From assembly GCA_964568045.1 (NCBI GenBank), contig CAZMOL010000090.1, positions 1 through 5,307 on the forward strand: a stretch of 5,307 nt of DNA. The letters are read 5' to 3'. Origin of the DNA: CAZDDA01 sp964568045 (GTDB taxonomy: Bacteria; Bipolaricaulota; Bipolaricaulia; UBA7950; UBA9294). Below the pieces are notes generated by a model. That model saw only the letters and a program-made list of their open reading frames with translations. It made no database searches and was not told the DNA's origin. Positions within the stretch are counted from its first letter, which is position 1; every line of letters begins with the position of its first letter. Positions 1 through 5,307 of this stretch are shown here, piece by piece. A program made the position numbers and the translations under genes.

Positions 1-403
1 TCGCCCTGTCTTCATGAAAACGGATGTATTGCCTGATCACATCCGTCGTAACCTGATCCCCAACGGTTCGGGCAAAGTAACCGCCTTCCCAGAATTCTCC
101 ACCCCACAATTCATCCTTCACCTCGGGGAACTCCTTTCGTATCTCCCTCGCACTCACTGCCTTGAGTATCCCTACCACCTTCGTAATTGAGTACTTCGGC
201 GGGAAACTGATGAAAACGTGAACATGATCCTTCGCTACCTCCAGCTCCATGATCTCGAAGCCATGGTGCAGTCCTATCTCGTGAAACAGCTCCCTAACCC
301 GCTCTCGTATCTCTCCTCGCAGAACCCACTTCCGGTACTTGGGAGCCCATACCAAATGGCAACTGGTGTCGTACACACTGTGGCTGGCCCGCTTCATCAC
401 CAT
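1..403 (-). CDS. tnpA: IS200/IS605-family Y1 transposase TnpA, partial at window edge
   Basis: Reading the minus strand from the ATG at 403-401 gives 134 codons without a stop before the left edge. The product begins MVMKRASHSVYDTSCHLVWA and is a typical single-domain HUH/Y1 transposase, which cuts and rejoins single-stranded DNA at hairpin-marked element ends. Visible family marks are the CHLVWAPKYR strand at residues 15-24, the metal-binding HUH motif HVH at 60-62 (within AKDHVHVF), the segment WGGEFWEGGYF at 100-110, and the nucleophile-type tyrosine Y126 in VIRQYIRFHED. Family members are usually about 130-155 residues, so only the last few residues should be missing. A second ATG at 397-395 is also possible, and no strong Shine-Dalgarno is seen before either. 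No tnpB lies in the window. The gene appears intact where visible; activity cannot be judged because the other element end is outside. Confidence 0.93.
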   Translation of the reverse strand, partial: MVMKRASHSVYDTSCHLVWAPKYRKWVLRGEIRERVRELFHEIGLHHGFEIMELEVAKDHVHVFISFPPKYSITKVVGILKAVSAREIRKEFPEVKDELWGGEFWEGGYFARTVGDQVTTDVIRQYIRFHEDRA

Positions 404-423
404 GCCACTAGCCTATCACAGCT

Positions 424-440
424 TGCTGCCTACGGCAGCA
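424..440. repeat. Second hairpin in the tnpA leader
   Basis: A 7-bp perfect stem (tgctgcc at 424-430 with ggcagca at 434-440, loop tac) lies 21 bp upstream of the tnpA ATG on the minus strand. It abuts the larger hairpin at 440-482, sharing base 440, so the two may compete or stack. A hairpin this close to the start could limit transposase translation, as known for IS200, but the stem does not cover an obvious ribosome binding site. Confidence 0.45.
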
Positions 441-482
441 GCATTCTTATCCCCGCCCTTCCGGGCGGGGCATGCGAATGCT
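440..482. repeat. GC-rich hairpin upstream of tnpA, likely element-end structure
   Basis: A perfect 8-bp stem (ccccgccc at 451-458 with gggcgggg at 463-470, loop ttcc) sits inside a second paired block, agcattc at 440-446 with gaatgct at 476-482. The two are separated by an internal loop of 4 and 5 nt. IS200/IS605 elements carry subterminal hairpins that TnpA binds as single-stranded DNA, and in IS200 a hairpin here also blocks transcription reading into tnpA. Its position 37-79 bp upstream of the tnpA start fits this. The pairing is seen directly; the role is inferred. Confidence 0.6.
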
Positions 483-498
483 ATTCTTCGTCAATAAG

Positions 499-525
499 CC
501 CCTTGCTTTAGGTGGTTGAGGTCGC
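499..525. other. Probable outer end of the IS200/IS605 element (remnant RE/LE-like stem)
   Basis: The stretch ccccttgctttaggtgg at 499-515 folds as cccct pairing with aggtgg with one bulged t. It is followed by ttgaggtc. From memory, a CCCC-TTGCTTTA-GG stem followed by a short G-rich tail resembles the conserved 3' ends of IS605/TnpB elements, where it forms part of the omega-RNA scaffold. Here it stands outside the tnpA leader hairpins with no tnpB between. The element boundary is therefore put at about 515-525. Exact cleavage sites cannot be set without an empty-site comparison. Confidence 0.35.
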
Positions 526-535
526 AGTCGAGCTT

Positions 536-563
536 ACCTGCGCAGGTGCACCTGTTGACAGGT
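536..563. promoter_or_regulatory. Two adjacent inverted repeats in the trkH leader, possible operator, with a TTGACA hexamer
   Basis: The 12-bp palindrome acctgcgcaggt (536-547) is followed two bases later by the inverted repeat acctgt-tg-acaggt (550-563). The acctg/caggt half-site therefore occurs four times in 28 bp. A perfect TTGACA (-35 consensus) lies in the second repeat at 555-560, but no convincing -10 box follows at 16-18 bp. Tandem dyads in front of a transport operon suggest a repressor or activator site, roughly 100 bp before trkH. An origin in the neighbouring insertion element cannot be excluded. The sequence is seen directly; function is inference. Confidence 0.35.
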
Positions 564-662
564 TACCCCCACCGAATAGCGAAGAGTCCTTTTTATAGAG
601 TATCTCAAATCCCTTAAGATGAACCCGCACGACCTAAGAAGAGGCTGAGACGGAAGAGGCAG

Positions 663-2129
663 ATGAAAAACCTGAGCACGGTGTTGCATTATCTCGGAAT
701 CGTCCTGATCGCGTTTGCGTTTCTGCAGGCTCTACCGTTGATCATCAGCGCGATGTATCTGGAGACGGTGCAGTTCCCGTTCCGAATCTATGTGATTCCC
801 GCGGCGGTCAGTGCTGCACTCGGCGTGGGGCTTGTCTCACTTTTCAGGGCGCGTCCTCTCGCAGGTGGAACGGCGATGGCAACGGCTGCTTTGGGCTGGT
901 TCACCCTGTCGTTGATTGGTGCCGTTCCCTATTGGTTGGCGCTTGAGATCACCTATCTGGATGCGTTCTTTGAGACGGTGAGCGGATTTACGACAACCGG
1001 AACGACGCTGTTTATGGGATTGGATGGGCTACCGCACAGCATCTTGTTTTGGCGAGCATTGACGCAGTGGATCGGTGGATTGGGGATCTTTACTCTGTTC
1101 TTGCTCATCGCTCTTCGTAGTGGCTTGCCGCACAGTCTCTATTTGGCCGAGTCGCACAAAGTGGCGTCCAAGCGCCTTGCCCCGGGCCTATTAAGCTCAC
1201 TTCGCATTTTGTGGGCGATATACGGTGGTCTGAGCCTTGCCTGCGCCCTTGCCCTGTGGGCGGAAGGGCTGGATCTCTTTGATGCGGTTGTGCACGCCCT
1301 GACCACCCTTTCCACCGGCGGCTTCTCGACCCACGATGCCAGCATAGGCTACTTTGCGGAAGTGGGTTACAAGCACCACGTGGCGATCGAGTACACGATT
1401 ATCGCGTTTATGTTCCTCGGCGGTACCAGTTTTCTCGTTCACTGGAATCTGCTTCGCCGCCGCTTCGGCTGCATTTGGCGCAACATGGAGCTGCGCTTGT
1501 GGATCTTACTACTGCTTGGCGCGACCCTGTTGGTTGGCTTGAGAAGTGGAGCTCCTTTGGAAGCCTATGGCGTGCACGGCCACATCCGCTCCTCTTTGTT
1601 CCACGTCGTCTCCATAGCGACAACGACCGGATTCACCACACAGGATGTTGCCGGAGCCGCCTTTTCTCCGTTGGCCAAGCAGGTTTTTCTTTTGCTGATG
1701 GTCATCGGAGGGTGTGTCGGTTCGACAGGCGGTGGGGTCAAGGTGCTGCGGATCGGGGTGATGGGAAAGCTCTGGTGGCAGCAGCTTCGCTCTATTAGCC
1801 GCTCTTCAAGGCAGGTGAATCCGCTTCTGGTCGATGGAGAGATCATCCGCGCCGAAGAAGTGCAACGTACAGCCGCGATCGTCTTTGCCTGGCTTGCACT
1901 GCTTGCCCTCGGAGGATTGGTCACCGGTCTTCTCACCGGTTTTGGCCCGCTGGAATCGGCCTCAGGGATGTTCTCTGCCCTGGGGAACATCGGCCCGAGC
2001 TACATTTCCCAGGGAAGTTTTATTTCGGTTGGGACAGGGGTTAAGGTATGGTACATCCTGGCCATGGTGGCGGGGCGGCTAGAGATTCTGCCGCTGCTTT
2101 TGATCTTTTCCAGGAGAGTGTGGTCGTAA
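663..2129 (+). CDS. trkH: Trk/Ktr-type potassium uptake channel subunit TrkH
   Basis: This 488-residue integral membrane protein is the K+-translocating subunit of a Trk system, working in the inner membrane with the cytosolic gating subunit encoded next. It shows the four M1-P-M2 repeats of the SKT superfamily. Each has a filter loop with the key glycine: FTTTGTT near 109-115, LSTGGFST near 216-223, ATTTGFTT near 319-326 and SALGNIGPS at 438-446. The family signature GGCVGSTGGGVKVLR (349-363), in the region of the intramembrane gating loop, is complete. Length is normal for TrkH. The ATG at 663 is preceded by GGAAGAGG (652-659), and the protein starts with a short polar stretch then a hydrophobic segment (about 10-30). 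No truncation or missing filter residue is visible. The trkA start follows 9 nt after the stop, so the two are surely an operon. TrkH and KtrB are hard to separate by eye; the TrkH-like length and motif favour TrkH. Confidence 0.95.
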   Translation: MKNLSTVLHYLGIVLIAFAFLQALPLIISAMYLETVQFPFRIYVIPAAVSAALGVGLVSLFRARPLAGGTAMATAALGWFTLSLIGAVPYWLALEITYLDAFFETVSGFTTTGTTLFMGLDGLPHSILFWRALTQWIGGLGIFTLFLLIALRSGLPHSLYLAESHKVASKRLAPGLLSSLRILWAIYGGLSLACALALWAEGLDLFDAVVHALTTLSTGGFSTHDASIGYFAEVGYKHHVAIEYTIIAFMFLGGTSFLVHWNLLRRRFGCIWRNMELRLWILLLLGATLLVGLRSGAPLEAYGVHGHIRSSLFHVVSIATTTGFTTQDVAGAAFSPLAKQVFLLLMVIGGCVGSTGGGVKVLRIGVMGKLWWQQLRSISRSSRQVNPLLVDGEIIRAEEVQRTAAIVFAWLALLALGGLVTGLLTGFGPLESASGMFSALGNIGPSYISQGSFISVGTGVKVWYILAMVAGRLEILPLLLIFSRRVWS

Positions 2130-2134
2130 GGAGG
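2128..2134 (+). promoter_or_regulatory. Ribosome binding site of trkA, overlapping the trkH stop
   Basis: AAGGAGG, a perfect Shine-Dalgarno, begins inside the trkH TAA stop and lies 4 nt before the ATG at 2139. It is only 1 nt from an in-frame GTG at 2136, which argues for the ATG as the true start. The arrangement implies translational coupling of trkH and trkA. Confidence 0.75.
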
Positions 2135-2138
2135 CGTG

Positions 2139-3097
2139 ATGCGCATCGTCGTTGCAGGAGCGGGATTGGTAGGAAGACGTTTGATTGCGAGTCTGGCCGC
2201 AAGCCGTCACGACGTGATTGCTATCGACCTCAATCGCGAACTGTGTGAACTGGTCAGNNNNNNNNNNNNNNNNNNNNNNNNNNNNNNNNNNNNNNNNNNN
2301 NNNNNNNNNNNNNNNNNNNNNNNNNNNNNNNNNNNNNNNNNNNNNNNNNNNNNNNNNGCCGTCACGACGTGATTGCTATCGACCTCAATCGCGAACTGTG
2401 TGAACTGGTCAGTTCCAAACTCGGAGTGGTCGCCCTCTGTGGGAATGCCACCGATATAACCGTGCTCGAAGAAGCGGAGATTGGCCGAGCGGATGTTGCG
2501 GTGGCGTTGATGCGGCAGAGTGCGGATAACCTGGCGTTTTCACTTCTCGCAAAGGCTACTGAAGTCAAGCGCATCATCACCCGCATGCCCAACCCCAAGT
2601 ATCGCCAGGCCTACGAACAGGCCGGGGTGACCAGCATCATCGATGTGTCCGGTCTGTTTCTCGATCAGCTTCTGTTGGAAATTGAGCATCCGCAGATTCA
2701 TCAACTTGCGACGTTCGCGGCAGGCAAGGGGATCATCGTTTCTCTGAAGGCACCCCCGAACTCGCGTGCCACAGGAAAAACGGTCCAAGAGGTTGTCGCT
2801 GATCGACGATTCCCTGAAGCGTGCGTGATCGCTGGTCTCATCCGAGCACAGGATGATCGGTTAGTTGCTCCTTCCGGTTCCCAGCGACTCCTGGCAGGGG
2901 ATCAGCTTCTGCTGTGCGGTACGGTGGCGGCGATTGCTAGGGCAGCGGATTATTTCCAAATCAAGCAGGGTCTTCTGTCGTTAGCGCCGTTTCGCAAAGC
3001 AGCCAAAACCAGCTCGCCCGATCAGCAGGCGCAGCTGGAGATGGACGCGGCGGTGGAGGTGAAACCCGAATCTGAAGGGGATTCTTCAGCCATCTAG
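2139..3097 (+). CDS. trkA: Trk potassium uptake NAD-binding regulatory subunit TrkA, split by an assembly gap
   Basis: TrkA is the cytosolic ring-forming RCK protein that gates TrkH in response to bound nucleotides. As written, the frame is broken by 100 N plus a repeated 55 bp. Joining 2257 directly to 2413 gives one continuous 267-residue protein. Residues 1-120 are an RCK_N Rossmann domain: GAGLVG (7-12) is the GxGxxG dinucleotide loop, D30 at the end of the second strand favours NAD(H), and GNATD is at 50-54. Residues about 137-220 form a TrkA_C domain, with the typical RRFPEACVIAGLIR (171-184) and LLAGDQLLLCG (199-209). Residues 228-267 are a polar, acidic tail of unknown role. It has a single RCK pair, unlike E. 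coli TrkA with two in about 458 residues, so the ring is probably a homo-octamer as for KtrA. The ATG was chosen from the Shine-Dalgarno spacing. The last 12 bp overlap the convergent gene. Confidence 0.9.
2203..2412 (+). repeat. Exact 55-bp direct repeat flanking the N gap (unmerged contig overlap)
   Basis: Bases 2203-2257, ending at the first N, are identical to 2358-2412, starting right after the last N. Both encode the same part of the RCK_N domain (HDVIAIDLNRELCELV). Removing one copy and the N run restores the trkA frame and a normal domain. Keeping them adds 155 bp and shifts the frame by two. The repeat is therefore an unmerged overlap of two contigs, not a biological duplication. Confidence 0.93.
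2258..2357. other. Assembly gap of 100 N inside trkA
   Basis: Exactly 100 undetermined bases separate two contig ends. The count is a conventional scaffold spacer, not a measured length. The flanking sequence overlap indicates that the true gap is most likely negative, meaning that no bases are missing. Confidence 0.97.
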
Positions 3098-3781
3098 TCC
3101 CCTAAGCGGGCCGATCTCGATCGTCACATCGGTGAACACCACGTGCAGCGCAACTTCGTAGGGGGGGAGGTTCTCGGAATCCCCCGCGCCGGAATGAAGC
3201 AGGAGAAGAAACTCGCTTTGCTCGACATCGGCAAACCCTCTCTTGTCGCGAAGCAGCGGGCTGTAGAGCAGGCCACTCTGGCGGATTGCTCCGTCGCTTC
3301 TGCGCAGTGCCTGTATCAGCGCCCACTCGCCGGAGAGATCCTCATAGACCAATGCTCCGTTCTCGGAAACGTTAAACCTGCTCCAGCCGGCAACGGTTGC
3401 GTAGGTGCGCGGAAGCTCCGGCCCACCGATCCCGGTGTCACCGTGGATGAAGATCTCCTCACTCACGGTTGATGAGCGATCGATCCGTGAGACGAGCGTG
3501 ATCTCGCCGTCGAGCGACCGTTTAGCGGACACGCGCAACGGGCCGCTTGCGTCTATTGTCTGCAAAGAAACGCTGATCCTTCCCGCCCGGCGGCCCGTGT
3601 TCAAACGAAGCTCCAAGCTGCCGTCGATCGGACGGACGTCCTCGCCGGAATAGGCGAAATTGTCGCCGTAGCTGCCGATGGCCATTGGCGCATCGGCGCG
3701 GATGATCCAGGTGGTCTCGCTCTCGTTTCCTGTATTCAACCAGAGCCAGCCCAACAGTGTTGCCAAGCCCACAAGGACCAA
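3086..3781 (-). CDS. Unrecognised membrane-anchored or exported protein, strand-rich
   Basis: I do not recognise this family. From the TTG at 3781-3779 it gives 231 residues. A hydrophobic segment of about 15 residues (VLVGLATLLGWLWL) at the very N-terminus should act as a signal or membrane anchor. It is followed by a soluble body with alternating short hydrophobic stretches, glycines and polar residues, such as DGSLELRLNTG, RISVSLQTID and VALHVVFTDVTIEIG near the C-terminus. This suggests a beta-sandwich facing the periplasm or cell exterior. No catalytic motif, lipobox or cysteine is visible. It lies downstream of mscS on the same strand and is probably co-transcribed with it. Its 3' end overlaps trkA by 12 bp. 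The TTG is the nearest conventional start but has no Shine-Dalgarno. The in-frame CTG at 3799, preceded by AAGGA, would add MNPRLL and supply a positive charge before the hydrophobic stretch. A frameshift upstream is also possible. Confidence 0.7.
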   Translation of the reverse strand: MVLVGLATLLGWLWLNTGNESETTWIIRADAPMAIGSYGDNFAYSGEDVRPIDGSLELRLNTGRRAGRISVSLQTIDASGPLRVSAKRSLDGEITLVSRIDRSSTVSEEIFIHGDTGIGGPELPRTYATVAGWSRFNVSENGALVYEDLSGEWALIQALRRSDGAIRQSGLLYSPLLRDKRGFADVEQSEFLLLLHSGAGDSENLPPYEVALHVVFTDVTIEIGPLRGLDG

Positions 3782-3795
3782 CAGGAGTCGAGGAT

Positions 3796-3832
3796 TCAGT
3801 GGCGTTCCTTGGTCATCTGTCTACCCTCTTCC
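3796..3832 (-). promoter_or_regulatory. Strong Shine-Dalgarno and six-codon reading frame ahead of the exported-protein gene
   Basis: On the minus strand, GGAAGAGGG (3832-3824) lies 7 nt before an ATG at 3816, an ideal start. That ATG opens only MTKERH before the TGA at 3798-3796. The TGA overlaps a CTG (3799-3797) that is in frame with the downstream gene. An AAGGA (3810-3806) lies 6 nt before the CTG. Either the short frame is a translationally coupled leader, or one base has been lost here and the ATG is the real start of the downstream protein (MTKER, then LNPRLLLVLVG). Confidence 0.5.
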
Positions 3833-3852
3833 GGGTCGCAGCATCGGTCGAT

Positions 3853-4926
3853 CTATCCTGGCGGCGTGGCTGTCGAGGGTTGTTCCGGGCTGACGTACAG
3901 CGTCTGAGTCGGATAGGCAAAATCGATTCCTTCCTTCTCGAACCGCTCGTAAATCGCCAAGTTGATCGCCTGTTGAATATCCATATAGGTGTTGTAGTCT
4001 GGGACGAGGACGTAGTAGACGGTTTCAAACATCAACGCAAAGTCACCGTATGCTTTGAAGTGGGCGCGGTCGAACCGCGTCATTTCCTGGGCTTCGATGA
4101 TCTCGCGGATCATTGCGGGAATGGCAGTGAGCTTTTCGGACGGGGTTTGATAGGTGACGCCAATCGAGAACACGATGCGGCGCTCGAACATACGCTTGTA
4201 GTTGCGGATGCGACTATTGAGCAGATCGCTGTTGGCGAAGACGAGCTGCTCGCCGGAGAGGCTTCGAACTCGCGTCGTCTTCAGCCCGATTCGCTCCACC
4301 GTGCCGAGCAAATCATCGACGATGAGGAAATCACCGATCACAAATGGTTTGTCAATGACAATGGACAAAGACGCAAACAGGTCCCCGAGGATACTCTGAA
4401 GGGCGAGCGCGACGGCGATCCCTCCAATCCCCAAGCCAGCGATCAATGCCGTGATGTCCAGGCCCATGTTGTCGAGGGCAAGGAGGAGAATGACCGCCCA
4501 CAGAACTAACTTGATGATGAACCCGAGCGCGGCCATCGATGTGGCCGTGGCGGCGTCTTCTTCCAGCTTTCGCTTGACAGAACGGGTCATCCAGAATGTG
4601 ACGAGGGCCGTCCCCCAGATTCCCACCTGAATCAGCAGTGCAAGGACCGCGATCGTGCTGATGACGCGGACTGCCACGGCGGGAAGCGTGAGCACGAGTG
4701 ACCCCACGTAGAGTGAAACAGCCGCCAAGAACCAGAATTGCGTTCTTCCCAGAACGGCTGCAGTCAAATCGTCGACCTTGGTGGCCGTTCGTTTCGCGAA
4801 TTCAACAAGGCGGCGATGGACGAAGCGCCGCAGGAGAATGAGGATCATCGCAACAACGATAATCACCGCAGCAGCGAGTAGCCACGTCCATACAGGGTTA
4901 CTGTAGAACATTTGGGTCAGAAACAT
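3853..4926 (-). CDS. MscS-family small-conductance mechanosensitive ion channel
   Basis: This 357-residue inner membrane channel should open when membrane tension rises on hypo-osmotic shock and let small solutes out. Hydrophobic segments lie near 12-32, 62-82, 86-112 and 130-152, ahead of the pore-lining helix at about 158-190. That is about five membrane spans, two more than the three of E. coli MscS. The pore helix has the family's Gly/Ala pattern (AGLGIGGIAVALALQSILGD, 163-182) and leads into LSIVIDKPFVIGDFL and the beta-domain motif around GTVERIGLKTTRVR (208-221). The conserved FANSDLLNSRIRNY (230-243) follows. The mixed alpha/beta carboxy domain ends with FAYPTQTLYV (336-345), another family hallmark, and a short Pro/Thr tail. 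The ATG at 4926 has GGAGG four bases upstream. The exported-protein gene follows within about 55-70 nt. The MscS subfamily cannot be fixed by eye, so no gene symbol is given. Confidence 0.93.
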   Translation of the reverse strand: MFLTQMFYSNPVWTWLLAAAVIIVVAMILILLRRFVHRRLVEFAKRTATKVDDLTAAVLGRTQFWFLAAVSLYVGSLVLTLPAVAVRVISTIAVLALLIQVGIWGTALVTFWMTRSVKRKLEEDAATATSMAALGFIIKLVLWAVILLLALDNMGLDITALIAGLGIGGIAVALALQSILGDLFASLSIVIDKPFVIGDFLIVDDLLGTVERIGLKTTRVRSLSGEQLVFANSDLLNSRIRNYKRMFERRIVFSIGVTYQTPSEKLTAIPAMIREIIEAQEMTRFDRAHFKAYGDFALMFETVYYVLVPDYNTYMDIQQAINLAIYERFEKEGIDFAYPTQTLYVSPEQPSTATPPG

Positions 4927-4930
4927 ACCG

Positions 4931-4935
4931 CCTCC
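4931..4935 (-). promoter_or_regulatory. Ribosome binding site of the mscS-family gene
   Basis: GGAGG on the minus strand ends 4 nt before the ATG at 4926. This supports that start over the second in-frame ATG at residue 6. The same short 4-nt spacing is seen for trkA. Confidence 0.7.
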
Positions 4936-5059
4936 AGTGGCTCTGACCAGGCACGCTTGGTCTTTTCATAGTTCCTGTTGGCTGCCCGATCCTATCGAAT
5001 TTCCTAAACGTACCAGAGTCCAGACAGCCAGTGCCTACCAAGTCATCAAAAACATGAAG

Positions 5060-5086
5060 CATACAGTTCCCAATCAGGGCTGTATG
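5060..5086. repeat. Hairpin in the mscS upstream region
   Basis: catacag at 5060-5066 pairs with ctgtatg at 5080-5086. After a 2-nt tt bulge, ccc (5069-5071) pairs with ggg (5077-5079) around the loop aatca, giving 10 base pairs in all. On the minus strand it is followed, 7 nt later, by a run of five T, so it could be a weak terminator for a transcript entering from the right. Equally it could be an operator or leader structure for mscS, about 135 bp before its start. Confidence 0.4.
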
Positions 5087-5270
5087 TCTATGATAGAGCG
5101 TCCGCGCGAACTCTCAAGAGCAAGTGCCGGCTCGGCCGCAAACGCTCGTGTTCCGGACGCACGCGCGATTGTCGTCGGTCGGGAAGATTGATCGTTCTCC
5201 GCTTGCTTTCCTTTTGCCCGCGGCAGCGGTGATCTTGCGCCTATGGACTAACGAAAAACGCCTTTTCGAA

Positions 5271-5279
5271 TGCTACAAT
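5271..5279 (+). promoter_or_regulatory. Putative extended -10 promoter pointing out of the right edge
   Basis: TGCTACAAT matches the extended -10 pattern TGnTAnAAT type closely (TACAAT differs from TATAAT by one base). No good -35 hexamer is found 17 bp upstream (acgaaa at 5251-5256), which extended -10 promoters can tolerate. It would start a transcript near 5286 for a gene beyond the window, divergent from mscS. Confidence 0.35.
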
Positions 5280-5307
5280 GTTGCTGAGCGCTCCCGACAC
5301 CGTGAAC

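Larger units (their letters stand above)
4927..5307. other. Intergenic region upstream of the mscS-family gene, no supported gene
   Basis: No reading frame here resembles a protein. The longest, on the plus strand from 4937 to 5191, begins inside the mscS ribosome binding region and has a composition without recognisable structure. The stretch must hold the promoter of the minus-strand mscS unit, but no convincing -35/-10 pair was found for it. It also holds a hairpin at 5060-5086 and a plus-strand extended -10 near the right edge. Confidence 0.6.

Noticed and set aside
218..511. 97-residue plus-strand reading frame at the left
   Set aside because: It is antisense to the TnpA HUH region and runs through the element-end hairpins, so it is a shadow.
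561..603. Complete sigma-70 promoter using TTGACA at 555-560
   Set aside because: No -10 hexamer with more than two matches occurs at 16-18 bp. The tatagagtat at 594-603 is too far away. Only the hexamer itself is noted.
619..648. Nine-codon frame (MNPHDLRRG) in the trkH leader as an attenuator peptide
   Set aside because: There is no strong Shine-Dalgarno, no codon run for one amino acid and no attenuator hairpin pair after it.
1565..1990. 141-residue minus-strand reading frame inside trkH
   Set aside because: The TrkH frame is unmistakable here. The opposite frame is rich in Pro, Arg and Ser and starts and ends without signals.
2203..2412. Tandem duplication or slipped-strand mutation in trkA
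   Set aside because: The two copies touch the N gap exactly and their collapse restores the frame, which is what an unmerged contig overlap gives.
3757..4509. 250-residue plus-strand reading frame antisense to the mscS-family gene
   Set aside because: It lies opposite a clear MscS protein, has no recognisable motifs, and is rich in Asp/Glu/Val/Arg as expected from the complement of channel codons.
4937..5191. 84-residue plus-strand reading frame in the right intergenic region
   Set aside because: It starts with GTG inside the mscS ribosome binding region, has no Shine-Dalgarno, and shows no protein-like pattern.

Overview
The window looks like a piece of a draft, probably metagenome-derived, bacterial genome with moderately high GC. 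It holds one partial transposase gene and two gene pairs on opposite strands. Both pairs concern ion and osmotic balance. The genes are too widely distributed to name a phylum. The contig join inside the window, marked by a 100-N spacer, points to a scaffolded short-read assembly.

Layout: (1) Positions 1-403, minus strand, encode almost all of an IS200/IS605-type Y1 transposase (TnpA), cut by the left edge. Upstream of its start, to about 525, lie several strong hairpins that look like the end of the element. (2) Positions 516-662 are the leader of the potassium operon, with two adjacent inverted repeats and a TTGACA hexamer. (3) Positions 663-3097, plus strand, are trkH-trkA: the potassium-translocating subunit followed 9 nt later by its NAD-binding gating subunit. 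trkA is interrupted by the N gap. An exact 55-bp repeat flanks the gap, and collapsing it restores a single intact 267-codon frame. (4) Positions 3086-4926, minus strand, hold a MscS-family mechanosensitive channel followed by an unrecognised, probably exported or membrane-anchored protein. The latter overlaps the end of trkA by 12 bp on the opposite strand. (5) Positions 4927-5307 are non-coding as far as can be seen. They hold the mscS ribosome binding site, one good hairpin and an extended -10 promoter pointing out of the right edge.

How the genes may work together: TrkH/TrkA would take up K+, for example after an osmotic upshift, and the MscS-type channel would release solutes on a downshift. 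Having both arms side by side is sensible biology, but co-regulation is inference. The least explained parts are the unknown exported protein behind mscS, whose 5' end looks frameshifted or uses a CTG start, and the tandem palindromes in front of trkH. I saw no clear previously undescribed system, CRISPR array, tRNA or rRNA.
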